From NCBI GenBank assembly GCA_001184205.1, contig LBMP01000001.1, positions 1,082,001 to 1,146,000 on the forward strand: a stretch of DNA of 64,000 nucleotides, read 5' to 3'. This document shows positions 44,100 through 52,651 of the stretch, in pieces. The notes beneath the pieces are model-generated. The model saw only the letters and a list, made by a program, of their open reading frames with translations. It had not been told where the DNA came from and did no database searches. Numbering within the stretch: position 1 is the stretch's first letter; each line of letters opens with the position of its first letter. The translations under genes were made by a program, and so were the position numbers. The stretch comes from Desulfocarbo indianensis. GTDB taxonomy: Bacteria; Desulfobacterota; Desulfarculia; Desulfarculales; Desulfarculaceae.

Positions 44100-45089
44100 T
44101 CATTTGAATTCCATCAATCGCGCGGCCAAGCGTTCCTTGTTGCCCACCATGCCCAGCTTTTTGCGGATTCGATTGCGGTGATACAACACCGCGCTGGTGG
44201 AGAGATTCAAGAACTCCGCTATTTCATCGCTGGAATAGCCGTTGCGTATCAGCGAGGCGACCTCGAGTTCGCGGTGGGTGAGTCCGTAGTGGGACGAGGA
44301 CAGCCTGAGAGTGAAATCAGAGGTCAGCCGGATAAGATTGCCTTGCAGCGCCAGGGCGATGTTTTTTTGCTGCTGGTTGAGGCCGCTTTTTAAGAGCTTT
44401 GCCATGATGGGCTCTATGAGAAGAGCCTGATTGGCCGCTATGCCCTCCTGGAAATCAGCCAGCTCGTCTTTGCGATTATCCACGCATACCTTTAAAGCGA
44501 TGCTGGTTTCCATGAGCTTGGCTTTGCATTCATCCAACTGCTCCTCAACTTTTTTGATATTGCTGTTGTCCACCAGAAGGGAAAAGTAATGCGGTTGTTG
44601 ATCGCTATCTTGCCCCAAAACACACGAATACATCTTCATTAATACGTTATCATTGGGCTCGATGCTTAGGATTGTTTCGCGCCATGCGCCATTTTCGCCA
44701 TTGGCAAGCAGATTATAATGGCGGCGAACCTCGCTGCGGTGATTTTCCTCTATAAAATTTAAAAATGGGATGGGAAGCTCTTGAGTGTCCAGCGATAAAG
44801 TCGCAATGGCCTGCTGGTTGGCAGTGATTATGTCGAGCTGGGAGTCTAGAATGAAAAGGCAAAATGGAGACTGGTTGAAGATATCGTAATATAGGCTGCG
44901 GCGCGGTTCCTGTTCCGCTTCCCCGGCGCGGAGCCGCTCATGTTCCGGGGTTGGTTGGGTTTGGTGATCCAGGGCCTCGCGCAATAATTCAATGATTGTC
45001 TTGATATCGGCAGCGGAAGAAGGGTTGCTTTGCGATAAGGTTTCCAGCTTTTTTTGAACTACAGCGATTATGTCAGAAAGCTGATAGTG
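44100..45089 (-). CDS. PAS-domain LuxR-type transcription factor
   Basis: A 329-residue regulator: an N-terminal region with a PAS-like domain (residues 65-180, NQSPFCLFILDSQLDIITANQQAIATL), a helical linker, and a C-terminal LuxR/FixJ helix-turn-helix (LTHRELEVASLIRNGYSSDEIAEFLNLSTSAVLYHRNRIRKKLG). It would bind DNA and respond to a small signal through the PAS domain. It stands at the left edge of the curli island and points away from it, separated by 1.85 kb of noncoding DNA. The ATG has AAGGA nine bases upstream, better than the longer TTG-start version. Its target genes are not known. Confidence 0.85.
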   Translation of the reverse strand, partial: HYQLSDIIAVVQKKLETLSQSNPSSAADIKTIIELLREALDHQTQPTPEHERLRAGEAEQEPRRSLYYDIFNQSPFCLFILDSQLDIITANQQAIATLSLDTQELPIPFLNFIEENHRSEVRRHYNLLANGENGAWRETILSIEPNDNVLMKMYSCVLGQDSDQQPHYFSLLVDNSNIKKVEEQLDECKAKLMETSIALKVCVDNRKDELADFQEGIAANQALLIEPIMAKLLKSGLNQQQKNIALALQGNLIRLTSDFTLRLSSSHYGLTHRELEVASLIRNGYSSDEIAEFLNLSTSAVLYHRNRIRKKLGMVGNKERLAARLMEFK

Positions 45090-46938
45090 CATCGGAATGC
45101 GTCCTTGGGAAGACAATGCCTTTTAGATCAAAAATGCCGACTCAAGCAAAGAAGTAAAATATAATTGCTGGACAAACCGGTTTTGTATGTTTGGTAACGA
45201 TTCCTTTAGGTTGTCTTGCCTGGCCGCCGCCGAGAAGCTGGCCCGGCCGCGTGCCTTGCTCTGGGTTAAACAAATATTGATTGCCCGCCACGCCGAGTTC
45301 GGGTCACATGTGCGATTGTGGCAATCTTTTTGTCATAACTGTCGGTGTTTGTGCTTGGAGAAGCGATTGGATGGCTGATATCTTTTTTTGTAGCATGATT
45401 AATAAGTTAATCAAATTTACCTCTTCACGGCCAATAAGTGCGCCTAAAATGAGAGATGGTGAATGGATGGTCAGAGGTAGCTAACGCAGACAAAGTACAA
45501 ACAATTCGCCAGAGTTGCTTTCTTGGTGTCTTTATGCTTTGCGGGTTGCGGGAGATTTGCTTTGTGATCCTCGTAAATGTCCTAGAGCCTGTTCAGGATT
45601 AAGAGCATCCTGTATTCCCATAGATGGAAAGCACTATACGTTAAGGTTTTGTAAAAATCAATTAATTAAGGGTCAAAGTCGCGTGGCTTTATAACTTTTC
45701 CCTTTAAATTGTTGAGGAATGCTCTGTGTTGCCATGAATCTAAGCCAACTTGCTCGGGGGTGTAAGAAAAAGGGATGAGCAAGCCTTCGCAGATTTTAAA
45801 CAGGTAGGCTTAGCGTATTAGCGGAGCCCTTCACGCTATTGCGGACGGCGAGTTTGCTTGCGTTATGCGGCCACTTTGTTAGTGCTCAACACGCTCGGTA
45901 TTTAGGCAAGCAAGGTCAACAAGGAAGCTGGGAGCAGAGCCAAGGCGAGAAAAAATATAATCCCAGCCCGTGATGCAGAGGGACCCGGCGAGGCCGAGTT
46001 GGGGCAGGCGCGTAGAAAGGCCTTGGCTGCAGGCCGAATGAGCTACTCCGCCAGCGAGTCAAAATAGGGGTAGCGACAAAAGTGGGAGTAAATAAGCAAG
46101 GCGCATGGATTCCCAGGATTGATGTTTTGAGTGGCGCGCGGAGTTAAGGCGACGATTATTTATTGGAGTAATACTTTTTAGCACCCAGCAAACATACTGA
46201 GTAGTGTTTTGCCCTGAGAGTGTATCATTAGGCGGCGCAAGCAAAAAATGGTCGTTAAATTACAATGATGTAATAATGCGTGGCGGCGATCAGGGTAGTA
46301 TGTCTTGCTAAATACTATATTGATATTATTTATAAAAATTTGCTATGCTTCATGAGGGGAGCAAGCCGAGAAAGTAATTTGAACTATCAGTTTTGGTTAA
46401 TATATTACTATTATTTTACTATTGTCTATGGCGTGTTGATTTATGCAATATTACCCTATCGAAAAGTTAGGACTCGATTCATTAGAAACCAATCGCCCTA
46501 TTAATGGGTAATGGCCGCATGCGCCGTTGGTGGCGCCTGATAATGAATCCGCCCGCCCCTCGAGTCCTGTATTTCGGCTAAAGTTAGTCGGCCAGTGGGG
46601 GCTGGTATCCCGATGAACCAAGCCGGTTATCGTACATCTCAAATAACTAATAATACAGCATATTATGCAATAGTGGGTTGGTGGCGAGTAAAGCCAGTCG
46701 CCCACGAAGCATGGGGGTGCCGTCCGCACTGGGGGAATATGGCCACGGATCGGTGCGGCAAACTGAAAAACCAGGCGCTTATAAAGAGCACAGGGGGTAA
46801 TGCCTGGTAAAAATGACTACGCAATCATGGTGGCTTGACAGGCTGGATGTTGCTCAAGGCAACCGATATCAGTCGTAATATGATTGCGCGCGACAACTTA
46901 AGATAAAATCAAAATAAGCGAACTGTGGGGGAAATGTC
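45090..46938. other. 1.85-kb AT-rich noncoding region between two regulator genes
   Basis: No convincing gene: short frames here lack ribosome sites and resemble nothing. The region is divergent between two LuxR-type genes. It contains GC-rich islands (around 45830-46060 and 46520-46800) inside AT-rich DNA. One has a 7-bp stem ACCAGGC/GCCTGGT just after GCAAACTGAAAA, near 46760-46810. It may hold long promoters, leaders or decayed inserted DNA. Confidence 0.45.
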
Positions 46939-47565
46939 ATGAAGCTTATGGTCGTGGATCGCAATGGATTGATGATGGAAGGGATATGCCAAATATTGGC
47001 GCGCAGGAATGATGTTGAAGATATCGCGGGATTCGATAATGGTGATCTGGCGACTGAAACGTACAGAGAGGTTTGCCCAGACCTTGCCATAATCAACTTC
47101 GACAGCATGGGGGAAGAAGGTTTTAACATAGCTGAATGCCTGCATAAGTATAATGGAAGGGTTGGGATTATCGGCTTGTTCAATCACGGCAAGCGTGACG
47201 ACATAATCAGGCTGATGCGAACCGGCGGCTCCGCCTGCCTGCTGGTCAATTGCAAGCCGGCGGAATTGAACAACGCGGTGGACGTGGTTTATGAAGGCGG
47301 CTCACTGATGAATCAGTTGATGATGCCGGTGATCGCTGGCCTGGCGGATAATCAATTCAGGAGCACGGAAAACGATAATAAATCAAATTTGACCTCGCGT
47401 GAGGACCAGGTCTTGGAGATGATTGTTGAAGGTAAAACCACAAGGGAGATAGCCAGGCAGCTTAACCTGAGCATATATACGGTATACACCCATAAGCGGA
47501 ATATCAAGGAAAGATTGCAAGTGGCTAACGATGTGCAATTAGTGAGAAAAGCCATGGCAAGATAA
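46939..47565 (+). CDS. LuxR-type regulator with a degenerate receiver domain
   Basis: A 208-residue NarL/FixJ-style protein. The receiver half begins MKLMVVDRNGLMMEG; the usual acidic pair is only D-R, and the phospho-acceptor Asp in the xxDLxMPGxxG segment is replaced by Asn (IINFDSMGEEG, aligned to LLDLxMPGMDG). Phosphorylation is therefore unlikely. The C-terminal HTH (LTSREDQVLEMIVEGKTTREIARQLNLSIYTVYTHKRNIKERL) is intact. It probably acts as a phosphorylation-independent activator, as CsgD does. GGGGGAAA precedes the ATG. It faces the receiver gene at 47642 and lies inside the curli island. Confidence 0.86.
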   Translation: MKLMVVDRNGLMMEGICQILARRNDVEDIAGFDNGDLATETYREVCPDLAIINFDSMGEEGFNIAECLHKYNGRVGIIGLFNHGKRDDIIRLMRTGGSACLLVNCKPAELNNAVDVVYEGGSLMNQLMMPVIAGLADNQFRSTENDNKSNLTSREDQVLEMIVEGKTTREIARQLNLSIYTVYTHKRNIKERLQVANDVQLVRKAMAR

Positions 47566-47641
47566 AAGTTATTACTGCAATAATAGATTGTCATGAATTA
47601 GTGGAGAGTTAAGCAAAACATTACATATAATATTAGATATA

Positions 47642-48073
47642 TTAAAAAAAGCTGTTTATATACTTTTTTAAATCCGAAAGCAATATGGGCTTTTCCAAGA
47701 TCATATTGATGGTATGGTCTTCCAATGCTTGCTCGTCAATAGCTCCGACGTATCCCGTCAGCAATACGATCGGTATATTTTTATCTATTTGGCGTACTTT
47801 TTTAGCCAGCTGGACGCCGGTCAGGTAGGGCATCATGAAATCGCTGAGGATCAAGTTGAATTTATCCGGCTCGCTTAAATAGGCGTTCAAGGCATCCAAG
47901 CCATTCTTGCATTCGGTAACCTTAAATCCAAAATCTTTCAGGATAAAGGAATAAAGTCTTCTGAAAAGTGGATCGTCGTCCACCAGCAAAATTCGCTTGC
48001 TTAGTTCTTTGTCGGCATCATGCTGGCTCGGCATATTGATCGCAATATCTCCATCCGCTTTTAATGCTTTCAC
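47642..48073 (-). CDS. Single-domain receiver (CheY-like) protein
   Basis: A 143-residue protein that is one receiver domain, with all switch residues: LLVDDDPLF, phospho-acceptor in LILSDFMMPYLTG, Thr in VLLTGYVG and Lys in LEKPI. There is no output domain, so it should act on another protein such as a kinase or secretion component. The gene starts at GTG; the first internal ATG (MPSQHD) is less well placed. It lies downstream of the csgC-like gene on the same strand across a 428-base AT-rich gap, so joint transcription with curli genes is uncertain. Confidence 0.82.
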   Translation of the reverse strand: MKALKADGDIAINMPSQHDADKELSKRILLVDDDPLFRRLYSFILKDFGFKVTECKNGLDALNAYLSEPDKFNLILSDFMMPYLTGVQLAKKVRQIDKNIPIVLLTGYVGAIDEQALEDHTINMILEKPILLSDLKKYINSFF

Positions 48074-48501
48074 GATTATCTTCTACTTTTTAATCTATTT
48101 TAACCTGTTTGAAGTCGCAACCATTGCAATGCTAAAAATAAAGTTTGCAAATTGCCCGTCAAATGAGATCAAAGAGCGGATTGCCATTGATCGTAAAAAT
48201 TGTTTGCATCTGTCAGCGGCCTACCGCTCGGACCAACCTGAATAGGCGCCTATCGCCATGAAAATAATATAAGCTTATATCTATGCCAGAAGAATACGCA
48301 TCATCAATTAATAAAGCAATAGTTGGTTAGAGTTAAAAAACTAAGATAAATTGGTAATGCAATTTGATCAATAGCCGGAAAACACTCATGATGCCAATTG
48401 TGGATAGGTGTATTGATTCAAGTAAGGTATAATTCTGGCCAACTTTATATGTAATATAATAATTATGACCAGGTAAATTTCATGGCAAACGTAATGCGCG
48501 C
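48074..48501. other. AT-rich intergenic region, no gene seen
   Basis: The 428 bases between the CsgC/CsgH-like gene and the receiver gene are AT-rich, with no frame having a credible start or family. They may hold the promoter of the receiver gene. Confidence 0.4.
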
Positions 48502-48912
48502 TTAAATTGAGCCGTGTTTGTCGGGATTGGAAAGCCACCTGTCTTTTTGCAGGATCACCTGGTCGTGATGGATGATCTTCAACAGGATTCGGCACTTGCT
48601 CTCTGGAGGTAAGCTAAGGGAAACCTTGCATAACGTGACGGGAAGATCAGGACGGAGCATTGTCTTGGCGGATTGCCTGCTGATGCTTTGGCCGCCTTTA
48701 CCGAATTTGAAGACAGACAGGGAATAAACAACAGATAGCGACTTGCTGGAACGGCAGACCGGCTGAATGGTTATTGATCCGTTTGACTCTCTGGTGGTTT
48801 TGATGGTCGCCGACAATTCCGCCGAGTCTTCAGCCAGCGCATAGGCTGGACAAGCTAACCCGTATAACAAAAAAACGCCTGCCAGCGCGATATGGCCAAT
48901 CGATAAAGCCAT
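48502..48912 (-). CDS. CsgC/CsgH-like curli chaperone
   Basis: A 136-residue exported protein (signal peptide FLLYGLACPAYALA). The mature part aligns by eye with E. coli CsgC: GQSISRQSAKTMLRPDLPVTLCKVSLSLPPESKCRI matches the CsgC segment with GQS...QxxTLxLPANQPIALTKLSLNISPDDRVKI, and the end QKDRW matches LSQQW. CsgC and its relative CsgH hold back amyloid assembly of the curlin in the periplasm. Its cysteines (VCRSS, LCKV, SKCRI) parallel the CsgC redox features. It lies just downstream of csgD on the same strand, in a curli locus, which supports the call. Whether it is closer to CsgC or CsgH is unclear. Confidence 0.8.
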   Translation of the reverse strand: MALSIGHIALAGVFLLYGLACPAYALAEDSAELSATIKTTRESNGSITIQPVCRSSKSLSVVYSLSVFKFGKGGQSISRQSAKTMLRPDLPVTLCKVSLSLPPESKCRILLKIIHHDQVILQKDRWLSNPDKHGSI

Positions 48913-48956
48913 TGCAGGAATACCCTACAAGATCAGGCCGCGATTGTTAAGGAATA

Positions 48957-49646
48957 TTATTTATTGAGCACTATATTTTCATTGGCCCAAATGACGGCTT
49001 TCACGCGATTGGGCACGCCGATTTTTCTATATATATTCTGCACGTGCACCTTCACCGTATAGGGACTGATGAAAAGCTTTTCCGCGATATCGCCGTTACT
49101 GGTGCCTCTGGCGATCAAGGCGAGTATTTCCATCTCGCGCGGAGTTAAATTATTTTTCGCCTCTTGGATGGTCTTTTTTCGAGACCACCTTTCGGTAAGG
49201 AATTTAGACATGGCCTGGCGGGGGAACCACATATGCCCTTCCGCAACGGTTTTAATGGCCTTGATCATGTTTTGGGATGGTTCCCGGTCGTACAAGAGGC
49301 CTCTGACGCCATAAGATATCCATTTTTTCAGGCGCTTCTCGGAGTGGAAATTAAAAATAATGGCGGGGGTGCCATTAAGCGCGCCTAAAAAATTCTCGCA
49401 TTCGTTGGTTAGCTTGTCAATCACGTCGCCGGAATAGTTATCCAGCATCAAAACGTTGGGTTTATCTCTATCGCTGGAAGAAAAAATTTGCATGGATTCG
49501 TCAGCCGGACCTTCTGAGACCTGAAACCCGGCTTGCAGGTTTAGATAAAAACAGATCAGCTCATTGACCATTCTCTGCGAGCCGGTTATGTGCACCTTAA
49601 CGCTAGAGGATTTCGGCGGTTCTCGGCGGCTTTCTAACTTTTTCAC
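48957..49646 (-). CDS. csgD: CsgD-like LuxR-family master regulator of curli
   Basis: A 229-residue protein like CsgD. The N-terminal receiver-like half (VHITGSQRMVNELICFYL, NVLMLDNYSGDV, YGVRGLLYDREPSQNMIKAIKTVAEGHMWFPRQAMSKFL) resembles CsgD, including the GHMWFPR segment (CsgD has GELWLPR). The C-terminal HTH is LTPREMEILALIARGTSNGDIAEKLFISPYTVKVHVQNIYRKIG. It would activate the csgE-to-curlin operon. It starts at GTG with GGAAGAG just upstream. It lies between the EF-hand gene and the chaperone gene, 44 bases before the latter, so the two may be co-transcribed. A second CsgD-like gene lies at 61709. Confidence 0.88.
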   Translation of the reverse strand: MKKLESRREPPKSSSVKVHITGSQRMVNELICFYLNLQAGFQVSEGPADESMQIFSSSDRDKPNVLMLDNYSGDVIDKLTNECENFLGALNGTPAIIFNFHSEKRLKKWISYGVRGLLYDREPSQNMIKAIKTVAEGHMWFPRQAMSKFLTERWSRKKTIQEAKNNLTPREMEILALIARGTSNGDIAEKLFISPYTVKVHVQNIYRKIGVPNRVKAVIWANENIVLNK

Positions 49647-49924
49647 TGCTCTTCCATCCGTTTCCTAGTGGGCGGTCCATCATAAGGCAGAAAATGATCT
49701 CACGCCTCCTCAAAAGGTCGGGTGGGGGTGAAGGACAAAGCCAGACAAAAAGATATGTGTTTGGTCAAGGTTATACAATTCGATGCCAGCTAAGTCCAGC
49801 TTTTTATCAGGGCCGTTGTCCACGGAGTTTGCTCTCAGTCGTTTCTCCCACCGGCCTGCCTGGTATGAATGGCGCTTTGCCAATCATTATTTATTACGAT
49901 CCAGGTTAAAGTCGTTCCCTGCTT
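49647..49924. other. Intergenic region between EF-hand gene and csgD
   Basis: The 278 bases hold no supported gene. A short plus-strand frame (49694-49909) has no ribosome site or family. The region probably contains the csgD promoter. Confidence 0.4.
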
Positions 49925-50518
49925 TCACTCTTGATACTTTTTTTCCGCTTGCGGCTTATTAGATTCCTGCTGCATGATTTTCATGGCTTGATCGTCCGAT
50001 TGTTGGAGATCTTTTTTAAGCTGCATGCGCTTGGCCCGCTCCATGGCCACCCTTCTATGCTTCAATATGATTTCTTCCATGGTGACGTGTCCGTCATTGT
50101 CCAAGTCTTTGTTTCTGAAATTCTTGGTTTCAAATGAGAGATGTTCTGCAAGGCTTATTTTCCCGTCCCCATCGGTGTCAAGCGCGGGGGACAAAGAATA
50201 TTGCACCGAAACGATGGCCGCGAATTCTTCGTCGCTCATGGTAATCGCGCCGGATTCCCGCAATTTGCTGACCCGCTCCATTTCCCGCTCGGATATTTCC
50301 CGGGAGGTGATATAGCCATCGCCGTTCAGATCATTGGTGGTGAACACGCCCTTTTCCCAGGCCAGATGCTCGGCAAGGCTCACCTTGCCGTCGCCGTTCA
50401 AATCCACCTTTTCCGGCACGCGCAAACCGGATGCGGGGGGGCGATCCTCGGCGCCCACCACGCCGGCCAAACTCGCCAGCAAAAAGCAAAAAAGCAAGGT
50501 CGAAATTAATTTGGACAT
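49925..50518 (-). CDS. Exported EF-hand calcium-binding protein in the curli locus
   Basis: A 197-residue protein with a signal peptide (LLFCFLLASLAGVVGA) and four EF-hand loops: DLNGDGKVSLAEH, DLNGDGYITSREI, DTDGDGKISLAEH and DLDNDGHVTMEEI, each with the Asp-x-Asn/Asp-x-Asp-Gly pattern. A charged Gln/Lys tail follows. It should bind calcium in the periplasm or at the cell surface. It lies right after the CsgA-like gene with the same orientation and a strong hairpin between them, so it is probably part of the curli regulon. I know of no standard curli gene with this architecture; a role in calcium-dependent fibre assembly is a hypothesis. Confidence 0.84.
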   Translation of the reverse strand: MSKLISTLLFCFLLASLAGVVGAEDRPPASGLRVPEKVDLNGDGKVSLAEHLAWEKGVFTTNDLNGDGYITSREISEREMERVSKLRESGAITMSDEEFAAIVSVQYSLSPALDTDGDGKISLAEHLSFETKNFRNKDLDNDGHVTMEEIILKHRRVAMERAKRMQLKKDLQQSDDQAMKIMQQESNKPQAEKKYQE

Positions 50519-50578
50519 TTTGCTCACTATCCTTTTCAACTAAGTTCGCTGCGCGTCCTATCCGTCTTTTTGGGTTTG

Positions 50579-50606
50579 GGGGCGGGCCCCCGGAGGGGCC
50601 CACCCC
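50579..50606 (-). terminator. Strong hairpin between the CsgA-like and EF-hand genes
   Basis: GGGGCGGGCCCC and GGGGCCCACCCC can form a 12-bp stem with one mismatch and a four-base loop. On the minus strand no U-run follows, so it is more likely an RNA stabiliser or attenuator that raises curlin over EF-hand expression than a full terminator. Confidence 0.5.
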
Positions 50607-50640
50607 GAATGGGGTCATGTTACTGGATTTTCAGTTCGTC

Positions 50641-51492
50641 CTACCGGCAACCGGCGCCAGCGCAAGTGGGCAGGGAGGCGGTGAAGCAATTGTTGGCCTG
50701 GGTCACGTAGGCCGAGTGCACGCCGCCGCCAGCCTGGATGATCACGCTGTCGTTCATGTAGCCGATCTGATTCACGACGGCGTTGTTGTAGCCGCCGAGG
50801 GAGCAAAAGCCATCGGTCTGGGAGACCAGGCTGAAGTTGCCGAAGCCGCCCTGATAGACTTGGGCGTTGTTGATGCCGCCGTCCTGCAGGATGTCGTTGT
50901 AGTTCAGGTCGCCGATCTGGGTCACGGAGGCCACGTTGACGCCATAGCCGTCTTGACGGATGAAGCTGGCGTTGAAGGAACCGGACTGGGTCACGCCGGC
51001 CGTATCGTTCGTGCCGGTCTGCCAAATCGAGGACCAGTTGCCGTCGCCCCACTGGTACACGTAGGCGGCGTGGGCGCTGTAGCCGTAGTGGCCATCGTTC
51101 TGGTAGATGAGGGAGGTGTTCTGGTAGTAGTCCTCAGTGAACATGGGGAAGTTGAGGCTCTTCACGTAGGGGGCGGTAAACTGGAACGCCGTGTAGCTCA
51201 GGTAGCAGCAAGGCGAATTCTGGTACACGGAGGCCAGGTCCGATCCGAAGTCGGTTCCCTGATCGATCCAGGAGAAGCTCTGGTCGTTGAGCTGGGTGAC
51301 GAAGGCGGTCGAGAAGGCGCCGGTTTGTTCGATCATGCTCTCGTTGCGGGCGTTGAAGGGCTGCCACACATAGGTCTCAGCCGCGCCCACCACGACCTTC
51401 CAAGGCTGCCAATAGTTGGCGGTGTTGGCGAAAGCGGTGCCAGCCATCAACAGGACGGCCAGGAGGGAAAGTCCGAATAGTATTCTCTTCAT
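50641..51492 (-). CDS. csgA: CsgA-like curlin, major amyloid subunit candidate
   Basis: A 283-residue exported protein (signal MKRILFGLSLLAVLLMAGTAFA) with repeated curlin strands of the type QxGxxN: SVTQIGDLNYNDILQDGGINNAQVYQ, FSLVSQ, AVVNQIGYMNDSVIIQ, SAYVTQ. An N-terminal half has more aromatic residues (AETYVWQPFN, SPCCYLSYTAFQF) than E. coli CsgA. Unlike typical CsgA it has six cysteines, including CC and a C-terminal TCAGAGC. ATG 51492 has AAGGAG seven bases upstream. It follows the second curlin by 123 bases. Roles as major or minor subunit are inferred from order. Confidence 0.8.
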   Translation of the reverse strand: MKRILFGLSLLAVLLMAGTAFANTANYWQPWKVVVGAAETYVWQPFNARNESMIEQTGAFSTAFVTQLNDQSFSWIDQGTDFGSDLASVYQNSPCCYLSYTAFQFTAPYVKSLNFPMFTEDYYQNTSLIYQNDGHYGYSAHAAYVYQWGDGNWSSIWQTGTNDTAGVTQSGSFNASFIRQDGYGVNVASVTQIGDLNYNDILQDGGINNAQVYQGGFGNFSLVSQTDGFCSLGGYNNAVVNQIGYMNDSVIIQAGGGVHSAYVTQANNCFTASLPTCAGAGCR

Positions 51493-51615
51493 AAGAAATC
51501 TCCTTTTTTTCATTCATGTTTCGTTGGTTTTGGTTGTTAGCGGTTGTTATGTCCTTGCCTCTTCATCGACCCTCAAGCAGAGGCATCACCTCCTTTCCCC
51601 TTGAACTCGTTCCGG

Positions 51616-52638
51616 CTATTTGTGGGTAATCGTGACGTTGGCATACACTTCGTGGCCGAACTGCTTCACGACTACCGGCACGTTCGCGTTGTGGACCAGG
51701 TTGGCCACGTTGCCGTCGCCGAATTGCTGGATCCACGCCAGGTTGGACACGGTCTGGACAATGGAGGCCTGGTTGGCGTTGCCCAGTTGATCGATGAAGG
51801 CGTCTCCGCCGCTGGTCAGCTGGTTGATCGAAGCCCAGTTGTAACTGCCGAACTGGTTGATGCCGGCCAGATTGCCGCTGCCCACCAGTTGGCTGATGCT
51901 GGCGATATTCCCGGTGGCGGCCCAATAAGAGGAGCCTTGGGTGATGCTCCCCACTTGATGCCAGCCGCCCTGCTCGATGAGCGCCCGGTTGAAAAGTCCG
52001 TTTTGCTCCAGGTCGGCCGAGTTGCTCCAGCCGGTCTGCTCGAGACCCGCGGCGTTGCCGTGGCCGCGTTGTTGGATGGCGGCCTTGTGGCCCCAGTCGC
52101 CCTGGGCGAGATTGGCGCAGTTGTTATCGCCCGCCTGGCTGAGATTCGCGTCCTGCTTGACGCCGGCCTGATCGATGAAGGCCGTGTTGTCGTCGCCCTG
52201 CTGCTTGATGGCGGCCCAGTTGCCGCTGGACAACCCAGCCACGCGCAGCTGCGGCGTTCCCTGCGTTATCTCGGCGAGATTGCCTTGGCCCTTCTGCTCG
52301 AGACCCGCGCGGTTGTACTCGCCTTCCTGGGTCACCCGCGCCTGGTTGTGCGTCAGCCCTTCGCCGGTCTGCTCAATGGAAAGCTCCTGGTTTGAGCCCC
52401 ATTGGCGGACCGTGGCGAAATTCTTGCCCAGCTCCTGGCTGATCTCGGACACGTTGAAGCTTCCGTTTTGTTCGACCAGGGCAAAGGCGCTCTCGCCGCT
52501 TTGCTCTATGCGCGATTGATTGACGGCGTAGCCGAGGCTTGTCTCCGGCGTATCCGCCGCGGCGGGCAACGCCAAACCCGTCGTGAGAGCGCAGAGCATC
52601 AATACGGTGGAAACGAGCCGCCTTTGATTTCTTTTCAT
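51616..52638 (-). CDS. csgB: Long CsgB-like curlin with about twenty half-repeats
   Basis: A 340-residue exported curlin (signal STVLMLCALTTGLALPAAA), more than twice the E. coli CsgA/CsgB length. From residue 35 it has imperfect 11-residue half-repeats of the form xGxxNxAxIxQ, for example QKGQGNLAEITQ, QRGHGNAAGLEQTGWSNSADLEQ and QFGSYNWASINQ, roughly eleven full 22-residue turns. The end VVVKQFGHEVYANVTITHK is charged and non-repeat, as in CsgB anchoring tails. It lies 13 bases after csgG and has an excellent GGGAGGGAAG site. CsgB nucleates CsgA; which curlin is the nucleator here is inferred. Confidence 0.82.
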   Translation of the reverse strand: MKRNQRRLVSTVLMLCALTTGLALPAAADTPETSLGYAVNQSRIEQSGESAFALVEQNGSFNVSEISQELGKNFATVRQWGSNQELSIEQTGEGLTHNQARVTQEGEYNRAGLEQKGQGNLAEITQGTPQLRVAGLSSGNWAAIKQQGDDNTAFIDQAGVKQDANLSQAGDNNCANLAQGDWGHKAAIQQRGHGNAAGLEQTGWSNSADLEQNGLFNRALIEQGGWHQVGSITQGSSYWAATGNIASISQLVGSGNLAGINQFGSYNWASINQLTSGGDAFIDQLGNANQASIVQTVSNLAWIQQFGDGNVANLVHNANVPVVVKQFGHEVYANVTITHK

Positions 52639-52651
52639 TTCTCTTCCCTCC

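Noticed and set aside
45187-45484. Two short frames in the AT-rich gap
   Set aside because: No ribosome sites and no family; low complexity of evidence.
45550-46060. Remnant of an insertion sequence
   Set aside because: A GAGCCTGTTC-like end was noticed, but there is no matching inverted end or transposase remnant I can support.
46500-46938. A c-di-GMP (GEMM) riboswitch before the degenerate-receiver LuxR gene
   Set aside because: A GCAAAC stretch near 46757 caught my eye, but the GEMM core (GGGCAAACC...GGACGCAAAGCC) is absent.
49694-49909. A 71-residue plus-strand frame before csgD
   Set aside because: No ribosome site, and it lies where a promoter is expected.
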